Shown: positions 1 through 10,285 of the stretch, one piece after another
Layout: every line of letters starts with the position of its first letter
How positions within the stretch are numbered: position 1 is the stretch's first letter
Assembly: GCF_000005505.3 (NCBI RefSeq)
Contig: NC_016133.3
Coordinates: 48,573,237 to 48,637,236, forward strand
Origin: Brachypodium distachyon
Lineage: Eukaryota; Streptophyta; Magnoliopsida; Poales; Poaceae
DNA: 64,000 nucleotides
Reading direction: 5' to 3'
Translations under genes and position numbers: made by a program
The notes under the pieces: generated by a model
What the model was told of the DNA's origin: nothing
Seen by the model: the letters and a program-made list of their open reading frames with translations, nothing else
Database searches by the model: none

Positions 1-278
1 TAATAAAGCTGTAAAAAAAAGAAGGGCCTAATAAATGAGAAAATTACTTAAAACCACCACATTTGGGGCACGTGTCTAGGAAAACCACCTTTTTTTAATT
101 TTTTACAAATTACCACCACTTTCTCCATTAGTTGTACTCCTGTGCACTGATTTTGTCCCTGATCGCGTTTTGACACGAAAACTGACAAGAGGGCCCACAC
201 GTCAGGTCCACATAGGCTCCACGCTGGCCCAGGTCGTCCACCGTGTCCGGACCCGACCCCCCTGAGCTGGTTCGACCA
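1..278 (+). repeat. Left terminal inverted repeat (may start before the window)
   Basis: It matches the reverse complement of 2698-2958 nearly base for base, including a cacgtgtctagg block near 69-80 and the block around 188-270 ending in tccggacccgac. It probably holds the promoter of the gene that starts at 425. Confidence 0.85.
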
Positions 279-424
279 GACCGAGCCCGAGCTGGTTCGA
301 CCGGACCGAGTCCGAGTTGCTCTTACTTGGCTGGATCAGACCCCGAGCCGTAGCCACATCCGAGCAGCGACGAGTTCCTCTTACTGCGCCGCCGCCGTAG
401 CCGAAGCAGCCACGTGCGTAGAAG

Positions 425-1230
425 ATGGTGTCCTGGAGTGAAGATTCCTCAAGCGACAACTCGCTCCCGCGTGACTATTCAGACGTGGTAAGTATCCCCG
501 AGTTCTAGGGTTAGGGTTTGCCGATTTGGGGGTTTAGTTCTTTGATTTTGCTATTTTCTATCGTTGGAATGGACTTAGTGTCCGGACTGGTTGTATGATT
601 CCGATTTCCCTGGAGAGGAGGAAGAGATCCGTTGCCATCATGGGCTTCGCGGATCAAGGCGAGTGGCCAGAGGCGGCGAGCATACAGGCAGACGCTACAT
701 TGGTTGCTCGAACATTGTAAGCCTGTGATTGTAGTTGGAATTCTGTATGATTAGCTTAGCGATTGATTCTTATTCTTCATGTGTAGATTCAGGACTGTGG
801 TTTTGTGCACTGGGTTGATCCGGAGTGGCCAAACCCAATGAAGAAGAGGCTGCTTCACCTGTGGAGCAATCATGAAATGGGGCAGAATTGCCAGAGAGAG
901 ATTGAGAAGGCTGGTATGATGGATGCTGAAAGGAGGAAGGCAATGGAAGAGAAGATGAAGGCAGAACAACTGTTTTTCAAAGCTGTTGAAGACAAGAACA
1001 TAGCTGAATTTGCACTGAGAAAAGCAGAAGAAGAAAGAAAGAAGGCAGAGGAGATGAAGATGCAGCTAGAGCTCCAGCTTGCTGACATTGAAACTGAATC
1101 AAAACTGAAAGTTAAATGGCTGAGACAACTGGTACTACAGAAGGAACGATGCCTAATGTATGTTGGTGGTGTAGTCTTGCTTTTACTAGGTTTTGTCCTA
1201 GCTGTGGTAGTAGAGAAGAATTATGTGTAG
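425..1230 (+). CDS. GRF-type zinc-finger protein with coiled coil and C-terminal membrane segment, transposon-borne
   Basis: Three exons are proposed: 425-487 (donor gtaagt), 579-716 (donor gtaagc) and 787-1230, giving about 214 residues in one frame. Exon 2 encodes an acidic stretch and the first half of a GRF-type zinc finger (RCHHG then GRRYIGCSNI). Exon 3 supplies the second half (QDCGFVHWVDPEW). A long charged, Glu/Lys/Met-rich coiled coil follows. The protein ends in a hydrophobic segment (GGVVLLLLGFVLAVVV) and a short tail, as expected of a tail-anchored protein. GRF fingers bind nucleic acid in other proteins; the role here is unknown. The gene lies wholly inside the TIR element and points toward the minus-strand gene. 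The exon 3 acceptor could instead be six bases downstream. Expression is not shown by sequence alone. Confidence 0.7.
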
Positions 1231-1742
1231 TGATGACAGAATATGTAGTAAGAGCCTGTAGTAATGTTGTGTGTTGAAGATATCTCTCTGTTGAACTAGT
1301 GAATGATGTCGTTGCTTTGAAGCTCTTATCTCAGTTTGAACCGGTGAATAATGTCATGTCATGGTGTGTATGCTATCTATTTCTGTTTGAATCTTACATG
1401 AGACATTAAATTCAACATATTAAAGCTTACAGACCATACAGGACAAAGCACATAATAGCAGCACAACTTCATCTTACAGACCATTAAATTCAACAAAATA
1501 GCTGTTCACATCTGCTAGTTCACATTAGGCAGGCACATCAGCTAGTTTCATCAGCCTTAAAGCTTACATGCATGAAGCATTATAGCATAAGTTTCAGCCT
1601 ACATCAGGCATTACAGAACAAGTTCATCAAATTAGTTAGCTTACAGACAATTAAGCTTACTGACTAGTTCACAAGCACCACTACACATCACAGTACATCA
1701 CATCAGAGTGGGCTTCACAAAATAATTGTGTCTTACATCACA

Positions 1743-2575
1743 TCAACAACAATCACTCCCATATGCCATTACTAGCAGTGAAGTATTCCATAATTCTATT
1801 TCTCTTCTTCCTGGGTCTACTTGCTCCAGCCTGCTCTTCATGTTCTGCACCTGATGGCCTTGGAGCTGAGAAAGTAGTCCTTGCAGCTTGCCTTGGTGAC
1901 CTTCTTGGAGCAGGAGCTGGAGCAGCTTAGAGGACTGATAAATCTTCATCATCTCATTGACCTTGTCATTTCCATCAATCAGAACTAGTCCTCCCAAACC
2001 AACCCCTTCCTCCTTAACATAATGCATGTAATAATCCTTTCCAAACCCACCACTCTCCATCAAACCAACAAGATTGAGATAAGTCACATCTAACCTACAC
2101 ATGTACCTCTCTATTGTACGCTCGCTCTCAAATTTCATTCTAACCCGCCATATCTCGTCATCCAACCTACACATAATTGCAAAATCGACAAAACTCAGCA
2201 AAAGAACTCAGGTTACTTCCTACATCGATGGAATCGAGCAACCCCATCCCCCAAATTGAGCACATTGAGATGAACCCTAGAACTGAAGCAACCCCATCCC
2301 CCAAATCAAGCACATTGAGATGAAAAATATATAAGAACTCACTGTGTAAAGTCGATGTAGTCGGTCCAGTGCGGGCTGTTGCTCGACGCCGCCGGCACAG
2401 GCGGAACTGACGGCAACGACCCACCTCCGCCGCTTGCCTCCGCCACGCTTGCCTGGGTCAGGAGCGCTGCGAACTCGTTGCCTCCCTCACCGCCGCCGGC
2501 GCCGGCGCCGGTGTCACCGCCTCCGCCACCATCATCAATGACCTTGGAGGTCGCCATCGCTTCCACCGTCGCCAA
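1743..2575 (-). CDS. Unrecognised 218-aa transposon-borne protein
   Basis: Two exons are proposed: 2575-2343 (donor gtgagt) and 2166-1743 (acceptor tgtag). The join keeps frame and gives about 218 residues. The N-terminus is Gly-rich and low in complexity, and ends in SPHWTDYIDFTQ. The second exon begins LDDEIWRVRMKFESERTIER, then carries a conserved-looking segment (TYLNLVGLMESGGFGKDYYM) and a Leu/Gln-rich helical C-terminus that may form a coiled coil. I do not recognise the family and see no transposase DDE signature. It converges on the GRF gene, about 510 bases separating the two stop codons. It may be a captured host gene or an accessory protein of the element. Confidence 0.6.
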
Positions 2576-2697
2576 CCAGAGAGGGACGGGGACAGGGACG
2601 AGATCTAGGGTTCCAGGCCGAGGGCAGGGTCGGGCTCGGGTTGTTCTAAGGGGCTAGGGTTAGGTCGGGTTCGGTCGGGTTCGGTCCGGCTCGGGCT

Positions 2698-2958
2698 CAG
2701 TCGGGTCCGGACACGGTGGACGCCCTGGGCCAGTGTGGAGCCTACGTGGACCTGACATGTGGGCCCTCTTGTTAGTTTTCGTGTCAAAACACGATCAGGG
2801 GCAGAATCAGTACGCAGGAGTACAACTAACGGAGAAAGTGGTGGTAATTTGCAAAAAATTTAAAAAAAAGGTGGTTTTCCTAGACACGTGCCCCAAATGT
2901 GATGGTTTTAAGTAATTTTCTCATTTATTAGGCCCTTCTTTTTTTTACGGCTTTATTA
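2698..2958 (-). repeat. Right terminal inverted repeat
   Basis: This is the inverted partner of 1-278. Small indels fall in the A/T run (about 2857-2870). It ends in cggctttatta at 2948-2958, directly followed by a second partial copy of the flanking motif. It probably drives the minus-strand gene starting at 2575. Confidence 0.85.
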
Positions 2959-3067
2959 GGCCCTTCTTGATTACATTGATTTAGAAGATGTGTCTTGTAT
3001 ACCAGAGAGAAGGTAGTAGAATTTGTCCATTCATAGATATTTTTGTTTTATGGAAGAAGTTTATGTT

Positions 3068-4400
3068 CCATAAAATTGATTGAGTTCGCAACGCACAAGC
3101 TCCTCCCGTACGCACTGCAGGATCCGCACCACCGAAGAAGAGACAACATTGAACACCACATCATTCCGATGGCGCCAAATGGTCCAGAGGACAAGGATGA
3201 TCGCTGTCCAAAAGTTCTTGCGGGTCTGCCAGGGGAGGGGAAGAGAGGCCACCAATCGCGAAGCCTCGAATCCGGCTCAGGGATCCAATCCGCATGCCCC
3301 CAAGAAGAAAGCAGGCTTGTCCACAAATGTCTTGCCACGACACAACCCAAGAGCAAATGGGATATTGTCTCCATCTCCTGATCACAGAGTGGGCATCTAG
3401 GGGGGTGCTGAAGACCACGCCTCGCAAGCCGGTCCACCGTCCAACATCGGTCCCTTGCCGCAAGCCAAGCAAACAAACGACACTTCTCTGGGGCCCGCAA
3501 GCCCCACACCTCCTTCGCCAGCGGGTCACCGGCATGCCCAACGAAGAGGTTAAGGTATGCCGATTTGGCCGTGTAGCAGCCGTCTTTGGACCAATGCCAC
3601 GTCAAGGAGTCGGGCACTGAATCGTCAAGGCGGAGTCCACGCGTCCAATTTCAAAGGATGAAGAACTCCTGGAGAGCCTCACCCCATAGATCGGGGCCCA
3701 CGTAGGCAATCCACGCGCCATCCAACGCCTCCCGCACCGTACGCGTCTTCACATACTTGGGCCTAACACAAGCCACAAGCGCTGGAAATGCGTCCTTGAA
3801 GCGAACACTGTGGAGCCATCGATCAGTCCAGAAGAACGTACTCTGCCCATCACCCAACCGTGAGGATGTGGCTGACTCAAAAATGGCGCCAACATCCTTC
3901 GGAGTCTCCAGCGCAAAGCCCCGCCAAGGCTTCGCGTCATCCACGCGCTCAATCCATCTCCAGCGGACCCTCAAAGCCATGTTGAGAAGTTGAATGCTGG
4001 GGATGCTGAGGCCGCCGAAGGGTTTGGAAGAACAAGCCACAAGGCAATGTCCACCATTGGCCTCTTCCTGACCCCGCCAAAGGAAACCACGACAGATCCT
4101 CTCAATCCCCTTAATGGTCTTATCAGGGAGATCAAGGGACATCATCGAGTAGACCGGAATTGCCATTAAGGTCGACTTAACAAGCACAAGTTTGTCACCC
4201 TTGGAGAGAAGAGGAGAGTTCCACGAGGCGAGGCAGCCCTCGACTTTGTCCACCAAAGGCCTAAGCTGGCAAGTCGTTTGCTTTCGAAGGCCCAAGGGTA
4301 GACCTAAGTAAGTGCACGGAAAGTCCCGCACCTCACACCGGAGCAAGTCGCAACCAGATACATATGAATAGAGTAATTCTTGGTCAAAATCTTGTGTTAA
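3068..4400 (-). pseudogene. 5'-truncated LINE fragment: reverse transcriptase C-terminus and zf-RVT domain
   Basis: Read on the minus strand, about 4400-3650 encodes the thumb and post-RT part of a plant LINE ORF2 (TYLGLPLGLRKQ, SKGDKLVLVKSTLMAIPVYS, GFLWRGQ, FGGLSIPS). About 3617-3048 encodes the zf-RVT region (AKSAYLNLFVG, PEKCRLFAWLAARDRCWT, CPLCDQEMETISHLLLGC). A frame change near 3640 and another near 3250 break the frame. The endonuclease and the RT active site are missing. The fragment sits between blocks that are contiguous upstream of the second PAL gene, so it inserted after the duplication. The rightmost 100 bases or so may be host DNA. Confidence 0.85.
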
Positions 4401-4750
4401 CGAAACCAAATACACCAACCTTTGTGAAAAGAAAAGAGTATAATTTTTGCCGGGACTTTTACTGAACTTGTTGAACCCAAAATAATACATATCTACAATT
4501 TCAGTGAGCTCGCATTATACGCATTATACAAGGTTTTCTTCTTACGTAAACTCCACTGTAGCTAAATTTCTTTCCTATCTCTACCACTGATTCTTGTGTA
4601 AACTAATTGTGAAAGCTATATCATGTAGAACAGGCCAATGTCCAAAACGGCAACCTTTACAAGACAGAGGGGAGTAATGTCATTTTATATTTTAAAACTT
4701 GAATTTTAAGACATTTCTCCTATTTTCATATTTTCAATTATTTTTTTACG

Positions 4751-4807
4751 CCCCCCCCCCCCTTAATTGTTTTTAAATTTTATGTTGACTGGGGGGGGGG
4801 GGGGGGG
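4751..4807. repeat. Poly-C / poly-G inverted homopolymer pair
   Basis: Twelve C (4751-4762) and seventeen G (4791-4807) flank a 28-base A/T-rich spacer. The tracts can pair as a hairpin or form G-quadruplex/i-motif structures. It lies about 1.5 kb upstream of the first PAL start codon. Confidence 0.9.
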
Positions 4808-5204
4808 AGTTCATATGAACTCAAAAATTGAATTTTTTAGATGTGTCTAAGGCATTTAACCACATACTTTTGTCTCTAGATCCGTCAATGCTCAATGTTT
4901 TATTTAAAAGGATCAAAACTAAACTGAGCCAATAGTTCCGAGGCTACAAATAGACTTCCCTCCCTTTTTTTATGTTGGAAGGTACATTGAGTATGAAATC
5001 CAAAGTCCGCGTTCATGGCTATGGTACATGCAAGTCATTCGCTTCTCACAAAAAAAAACACATACTTATCCGCTTTATATACACTTACCTGCATACATTA
5101 ATCATCCAAGAAGTGAGAATAGGGTGGATCAAAATACATGACTGTGTAACCGAAGTAATTTGATTGCAACACATGACAAATATAGGAATTTACTTTAAGG
5201 AATA

Positions 5205-5440
5205 CTACCTCCGTCCGGGTTTATAAGGCCTTTATTGAATTTCGTGCCGAACTTTGACCAACAATTATACGAATAATATTTGATATATGTACATGAAAGT
5301 TATATCATTAGAAAGAGTTTCCCAATATGAATCCAATGATATCTTTGTTGTGCCAAAATAAACTCGTATTACCAATGTAATTTTTAGTCAAAGTTCGGCA
5401 TAAAATTCCGTACAGGTTTTATAAACCCGGACGGAGGGAG
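5205..5440. mobile_element. Stowaway-type MITE
   Basis: The terminal inverted repeats are ctacctccgtccgg at the left and its complement ending ggacggagggag at the right, with matching subterminal tttataa and gtcaaagttcggc blocks. TA dinucleotides flank both ends (5203-5204 and 5441-5442), as expected of Tc1/mariner-type MITEs. It is absent from the matching place upstream of the second PAL gene. Confidence 0.88.
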
Positions 5441-5819
5441 TAGGTGGTATCATAGTTGTCATAGAAACAAAGAAATTTACTTGAAGGAAGTTTTAAGAAT
5501 TTGGGTTGTCTATTCATCATTGTTTGACTTGGAGATGATGATGGTTAGAGGTTAATTCAAAGTCTTAGAAATGATAAATAGCCAGCAACAATAATCATCG
5601 AAAAGAAACTCTTGCAACTAAAACTGTGCTCCAAGCATAATTCAGACTCCATGGTATCAAACCGTATTCTTCCGGTCATGGTAACCTACCATGCTTGAAA
5701 GAGAAATGCAGCCAAAAAAGAACACAAACCAGTCCTCACTAAAAAGGAAAGAGAAAGAGAGTAAATAAGAGCAAGCACGGTGGTCAGTGGAGGCATGGCA
5801 TTTCCCAGTCTTCAGCTTC

Positions 5820-5848
5820 ACCAACCCCGTGGGGCGCTCGCACCAACC
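5820..5848 (+). promoter_or_regulatory. Two AC-type MYB elements in the first PAL promoter
   Basis: ACCAACC occurs at 5820-5826 and 5842-5848. This matches the AC elements (PAL box) bound by R2R3-MYB regulators of phenylpropanoid genes. The same pair with the same 22-base spacing occurs at 24264 and 24286. Confidence 0.7.
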
Positions 5849-6010
5849 AGGCAACAGCGCGCAGCCCGAATGACTTCAAAGATCCTCGAGTGCTGCACGA
5901 AAAAAATACTAATACACTACCACACGAACGCGTCTGAACGTGTTGTTCGTTTGTTGGTCAATTTGCACAAAAGTGCATCTGCGGAGCGTGGAAACCGCCC
6001 TCGGTCGCCT

Positions 6011-6053
6011 TTGACCAGCATGCTTGAGCTCGCACTGCCCCTGCCTATTTAAA
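6011..6053 (+). promoter_or_regulatory. W-box and TATA-like box, first PAL promoter
   Basis: TTGACC (WRKY W-box core) is at 6011-6016 and tatttaaa at 6046-6053, followed by a pyrimidine-rich probable transcription start region. Both motifs and their order recur upstream of the second PAL gene. The leader is then about 200-230 bases. Confidence 0.68.
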
Positions 6054-6290
6054 CCCCGCCTCTCCTCCCATTTCACTCCAAGATCATCCACCGAGCCATT
6101 CTACCTCGTCGATCTTCACTAGCCAGTAGCCACTGCAAATTAATTAGCCTTCCAGCGACAAGCGATCAACATTTCCAAATCTTCACTCCAGCTAGCAGAA
6201 GCGCCATCACACACTTCTCTCTAATCATCTCACATACACAGCCTGGTTAATTAGAGGCGCCAATTAGTTCTCTGCTCCTGCAAAGCTGCA

Positions 6291-8423
6291 ATGGCGTGCG
6301 AGAATGGCCAGGTTGCCGCCAATGGCATTTGCACGGCGATCCAGCACGCCGACCCGCTTAACTGGGGGAAGGCTGCGGAGGCGCTGACGGGGAGCCACCT
6401 GGAGGAGGTGAAGAGGATGGTGGCGGAGTACCGGCAGCCCGTGGTGACGATCGAGGGCGCCAGCCTGAGCATCGCCAAGGTCGCCGCGGTGGCCGCGGCC
6501 GGCGAGGCGCAGGTGCAGCTCGACGAGTCGGCCCGCGAGCGCGTCAAGGCCAGCAGCGACTGGGTCATGGACAGCATGGCCAACGGCGTCGACAGCTACG
6601 GCGTCACCACCGGCTTCGGGGCCACCTCCCACCGGAGGACCAAGGAAGGCGGCGCTCTCCAGAGGGAGCTCATCAGGTTCCTCAACGCCGGCGCATTCGG
6701 CACCGGCTCTGACGGCCACGTTCTGCCCGCAGGTGCCACGCGTGCGGCCATGCTCGTCCGCATCAACACCCTCCTGCAAGGATACTCTGGGATCCGCTTC
6801 GAGATCCTCGAGGCCATCGCCAAGCTGCTCAACGCCAATGTCACCCCGTGCTTGCCGCTCCGGGGCACGATCACCGCATCCGGGGACCTGGTCCCGCTAT
6901 CCTACATTGCTGGCCTCGTCACCGGCCGCGAGAACTCCGTGGCGGTCGCACCTGATGGCAGCAAGGTGAATGCCGCTGAGGCGTTCAAGATAGCCGGCAT
7001 CCATGGTGGCTTCTTCGAGCTGCAGCCCAAGGAAGGTCTTGCAATGGTAAACGGCACGGCCGTGGGTTCTGGCCTTGCGTCGACTGTCCTCTTTGACGCA
7101 AATGTTCTTGCGGTCATGGCTGAGGTTATCTCAGCCGTGTTCTGTGAGGTCATGAACGGCAAGCCGGAGTTCACCGACCACCTGACCCACAAGCTGAAGC
7201 ACCATCCAGGACAGATAGAGGCTGCCGCCATCATGGAGCACATCCTGGAGGGAAGCTCCTACATGAAGCTTGCAAAGAAGCTCGGCGACCTCGACCCACT
7301 GATGAAGCCAAAGCAGGACCGGTACGCGCTCCGCACGTCCCCGCAGTGGCTCGGGCCCCAGATCGAGGTCATCCGTGCCGCCACCAAGTCCATCGAGCGC
7401 GAGATCAACTCCGTCAACGACAACCCGCTCATCGACGTCTCCCGCGGCAAGGCAATCCACGGCGGAAACTTCCAAGGTACGCCCATCGGCGTGTCCATGG
7501 ACAACACCCGCCTGGCACTCGCCGCCATCGGCAAGCTCATGTTCGCCCAATTCTCGGAGCTCGTGAATGATTTCTACAACAACGGCCTGCCGTCCAACCT
7601 GTCCGGCGGGCGCAACCCGAGCTTGGACTACGGCTTCAAGGGCGCCGAGATCGCCATGGCCTCCTACTGCTCTGAGCTGCAGTTCCTGGGGAACCCGGTG
7701 ACCAACCACGTCCAGAGCGCGGAGCAGCACAACCAGGACGTGAACTCGTTGGGCCTCATCTCCGCCAGGAAGACCGCCGAGGCCATCGAGATCCTGAAGC
7801 TCATGACCTCCACGTTCCTGGTGGCCCTATGCCAGGCCATTGACCTGCGACACATCGAGGAGAACGTCAAGAGCGCCGTGACAAGCTGCGTCCGGGCGGT
7901 GGCCAAGAAGACCCTGAGCACTAACTCCGCTGGGGGGCTCCACGTGGCCCGCTTCTCCGAGAAGGATCTGATCCAGGAGATCGACCGAGAGGCGGTCTTC
8001 GCGTACGCCGATGACCCGTGCAACCCCAACTACCCGCTGATGAAGAAGCTGCGCGGCGTGCTCGTGGAGCGCGCGCTGGCCAATGGCGTGGCGGAATTTG
8101 ACGCGGAGACCTCCGTGTTCGCCAAGGTGGCCAGGTTCGAGGAGGAGCTGCGTGCGGCATTGCCCGTGGCGGTCGAGGCGGCGCGTGCCGCGGTGGAGAG
8201 CGGCACGGCTGAAGCGCCCAACAGGATCGCCGAATGCCGCTCGTACCCTCTGTACCGGTTCGTGCGCCAGGAGCTCGGCACCGTGTATCTGACCGGCGAG
8301 AAGACAAGGTCGCCAGGGGAGGAGCTGAACAAGGTGTTGGTGGCCATCAACCAAGGCAAGCACATCGACCCGCTGCTCGAGTGCCTCAAGGAGTGGAACG
8401 GCGAGCCCCTGCCCATTTGCTAA
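6291..8423 (+). CDS. PAL: Phenylalanine ammonia-lyase, copy 1 (710 aa)
   Basis: Converts L-phenylalanine to trans-cinnamate and ammonia, the entry step of phenylpropanoid metabolism; cytosolic tetramer in known PALs. The uninterrupted frame has the family's usual length. It shows the catalytic Tyr in [10 protein letters not shown] (Tyr103), the Ala-Ser-Gly triad at 196-198 ([14 protein letters not shown]) that cyclises to the MIO electrophile, [20 protein letters not shown], and the C-terminal [20 protein letters not shown]. Phe130 in RFLNAGAFG occupies the selectivity position where grass bifunctional PTALs have His, so PAL rather than tyrosine activity is expected. The start at 6291 is in good context (gcaATGG). 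There is no intron, although many plant PAL genes have one in the N-terminal third. From 6341 to the stop it matches the second copy without a difference I could find. Confidence 0.97.
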   Translation: MACENGQVAANGICTAIQHADPLNWGKAAEALTGSHLEEVKRMVAEYRQPVVTIEGASLSIAKVAAVAAAGEAQVQLDESARERVKASSDWVMDSMANGVDSYGVTTGFGATSHRRTKEGGALQRELIRFLNAGAFGTGSDGHVLPAGATRAAMLVRINTLLQGYSGIRFEILEAIAKLLNANVTPCLPLRGTITASGDLVPLSYIAGLVTGRENSVAVAPDGSKVNAAEAFKIAGIHGGFFELQPKEGLAMVNGTAVGSGLASTVLFDANVLAVMAEVISAVFCEVMNGKPEFTDHLTHKLKHHPGQIEAAAIMEHILEGSSYMKLAKKLGDLDPLMKPKQDRYALRTSPQWLGPQIEVIRAATKSIEREINSVNDNPLIDVSRGKAIHGGNFQGTPIGVSMDNTRLALAAIGKLMFAQFSELVNDFYNNGLPSNLSGGRNPSLDYGFKGAEIAMASYCSELQFLGNPVTNHVQSAEQHNQDVNSLGLISARKTAEAIEILKLMTSTFLVALCQAIDLRHIEENVKSAVTSCVRAVAKKTLSTNSAGGLHVARFSEKDLIQEIDREAVFAYADDPCNPNYPLMKKLRGVLVERALANGVAEFDAETSVFAKVARFEEELRAALPVAVEAARAAVESGTAEAPNRIAECRSYPLYRFVRQELGTVYLTGEKTRSPGEELNKVLVAINQGKHIDPLLECLKEWNGEPLPIC

Positions 8424-8734
8424 GCTCATAGTACTAGTACCAAACAATTAAGGAGATCAATTAGAAATCAAAGAGATGATCAATTTTTTTCTTCTAATGC
8501 TAAGGTTCTTAGTTCTATGTATACCGCCAATTGTAAGTTTCCAAGTATCATGAAGAGTTCACAATTTTTATTTTAATTTTCTGTATCTTACTTTCCAGTA
8601 TTCGGGACAGCAAATTAACACTGTTGTAGTTATGCAAAGCCTAGATGTGTTAAACGTGTAAAAACTACATTTTAGATAGGAGGAGAATGGTCAGATTTAA
8701 CTTACTTGACAGAACAGAAACCAATAAATTAGTA

Positions 8735-8846
8735 CTTTCTCTGTTCCATATTAATTGGTTTTCTATTACATGTATCTAAACGTTTTTAAGCATAGATACA
8801 TTCATATTTGAACAAATGTGAGTCACTTGGTATGGGACGGAGAGAG
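8735..8846. mobile_element. Degenerate Stowaway-type MITE
   Basis: It starts ctttctctgttccatatt after a TA and ends near gggacggagagag, the complement of the same terminus with several changes. The interior is imperfectly palindromic. It lies in the 3' flank of the first PAL gene. Confidence 0.6.
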
Positions 8847-9513
8847 GAACAAGTTTGGTCGCACCACATTGGCTGACTTGGTATCCATCAGGGCTCGTTG
8901 TTACCAAGCACCGCGCCTGAAGTTTAACAAAATGGCAAACTAACAATCTTCTCCGTACTCTTTCGTCGAATTGTATAATCCTACCTGTCAGGGCAAAGTG
9001 TTATTTACCGGGCGGGCTACCTACCGGGCCCGGTTCTCCAATCACGCTCTGCCACCTAATTGAGTTCAGCTGCACCCCATGACTAGCTTCGTTGTATATT
9101 TTAACAGCTAGGTCTCACCCACGTGCTCATTGCTACTATTTCATTGAAGCACATTATCCCATTGATACAGCACTGGCAATAATTTTACCGAATCACCTGA
9201 ATGTCAATTATAATTTTTATTTAAAAAATGATTTAATTACTATATCATTTAAATGACTTAAGCTAAGGAAATTTCACTGATATATCAATGGAAGTCCAAC
9301 AATATACACATAAATTTCAAAATGATGTATCAATGAAAGATGATATGTTTGGATTCTAACGGTGCATCTATGAAATTTCTTTGACATGTCGATAAGATTT
9401 GTTTGAAATTTGCTTAGTATGGAACAAAACAAACGATACATCAATGATATATATTTGAAATTTAATTCGAACTGAATAAATCTTGGATACATCAATGAGA
9501 TACATATCAATTT
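8847..9513. other. Intergenic; end of duplication copy A
   Basis: About 8855-9000 matches 36500-36620 (cacattgg, cttggtatcca, aaaatggcaaac, then ccta/ccta-type ends), marking the right edge of the duplication. From 9000 to the LTR the DNA is A/T-rich, with recurrent atcaatga-type words after 9280. I see no gene here. Confidence 0.6.
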
Positions 9514-10042
9514 TGTCTTATGAGTTTGCAGGATAAGGACGAGCACCTTGATCTCGGCGATAGCCGAGATCTCTCAACGGTCTTATCCTGACCACGCGGT
9601 GCAAAGTAAAGCAGCGCCATCATCATCTCAGGAAAAACGGTCAGCGCCTACGTACCGATGCCAGGTGACTGCAGAGAGGAAGCACCGAAAGAGAATCTCT
9701 GACGGAAGCCGGCAGAGGATAGCGGTACTTTCTGCAGGGTGCCAGGGAAAAGTAAAGTTGTCTTGTTCCTTACGGTGCCACCCGGAGGGAACCAAACCAC
9801 GTGCCCGACGGGGTCCAAAGAAGATGACGTTAGACTCGGCCCACATCTCAGTGTGACATGGGCGGCCTATAAATAGAAACTTACCCCTCTGTAGAAAGAG
9901 AGGGTGCACTTAGACATCTAGGGTTTCTCCTCCTTCTTCAAGAATACAGCTCAAGGAGCGCCATTGCAGAGCTTCTCTATCTCGCCTAATACAACAAAGC
10001 AGGAGTAGGAGTCTTACCTCGGCAAGAGGGCTCCGAACCTGG
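9514..10042 (+). repeat. 5' LTR of the gypsy element
   Basis: Begins tgtcttatgagtttgcagg. The TATA box ctataaatag is at 9867-9876. The end is set where similarity to the right LTR stops (gaacctgg). The true LTR probably extended further, as the right copy continues with unmatched sequence. Confidence 0.85.
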
Positions 10043-10285
10043 CTGGAGTTTTCATCCGGACGGGAAGCTTCCTCATCCCGGGGAGCGCATGGTCTCCGGT
10101 TTGCTCCAGAGATTCGGCTCTCTGAGCTTCATCGACAACAACGCGGGCTGCTTCAACGGCGCATCGCTTCCCTGTGCAGGCCGCTTCATCAACTTCGGCA
10201 TGCAGGTACCCAGAGCAGGTGGCGATGGCCGAAGATCTCCCTGCCATCTGCCCCGCTGATCGTGTGGAGGTCATGGTGACGGCTC

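Larger units (their letters stand above)
1..2958. mobile_element. Two-gene TIR DNA transposon, possibly Mutator-like
   Basis: The first ~278 bases reappear, reversed and complemented, at about 2698-2958 with only scattered mismatches. Both ends carry the same landmarks: an A-rich start, a cacgtg core, a run of T/A and a GC-rich inner edge. Between these long terminal inverted repeats lie two convergent spliced genes, each beginning 120-150 bases inside its own TIR. Long TIRs plus two convergent genes read from TIR-borne promoters is the layout of MuDR elements, but neither gene looks like a transposase, so this would be non-autonomous. The left terminus may lie before base 1, because the right TIR is followed by a second copy of a tttattaggccc motif, so no target-site duplication can be scored. 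Superfamily assignment is inference. Confidence 0.72.
3000..9000 (+). repeat. Segmental duplication copy A (contains first PAL gene)
   Basis: Blocks match copy B in the same order: 3020-3072 to 22640-22690, the aacaggccaatgtccaaaac block near 4631 to 23228, the ggtacattgag block near 4980 to 23530, the atcatccaagaagt block near 5101 to 23619, the promoter and gene, the 3' UTR to about 8605, and 8855-9000 to 36500-36620. Outside the PAL frame the match is partial, so the duplication is old. The LINE fragment (3068-4400) and the MITE (5205-5440) are unique to this copy. Confidence 0.8.

Noticed and set aside
6677..6690. Possible bifunctional PTAL (tyrosine-using) identity
   Set aside because: The selectivity position reads Phe (RFLNAGAFG), not the His typical of grass PTALs.
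7131..8447. Long minus-strand frames (199-206 aa) inside both PAL genes
   Set aside because: They mirror the high-GC third-codon bias of the PAL coding strand, occur identically in both copies, and have low-complexity products.
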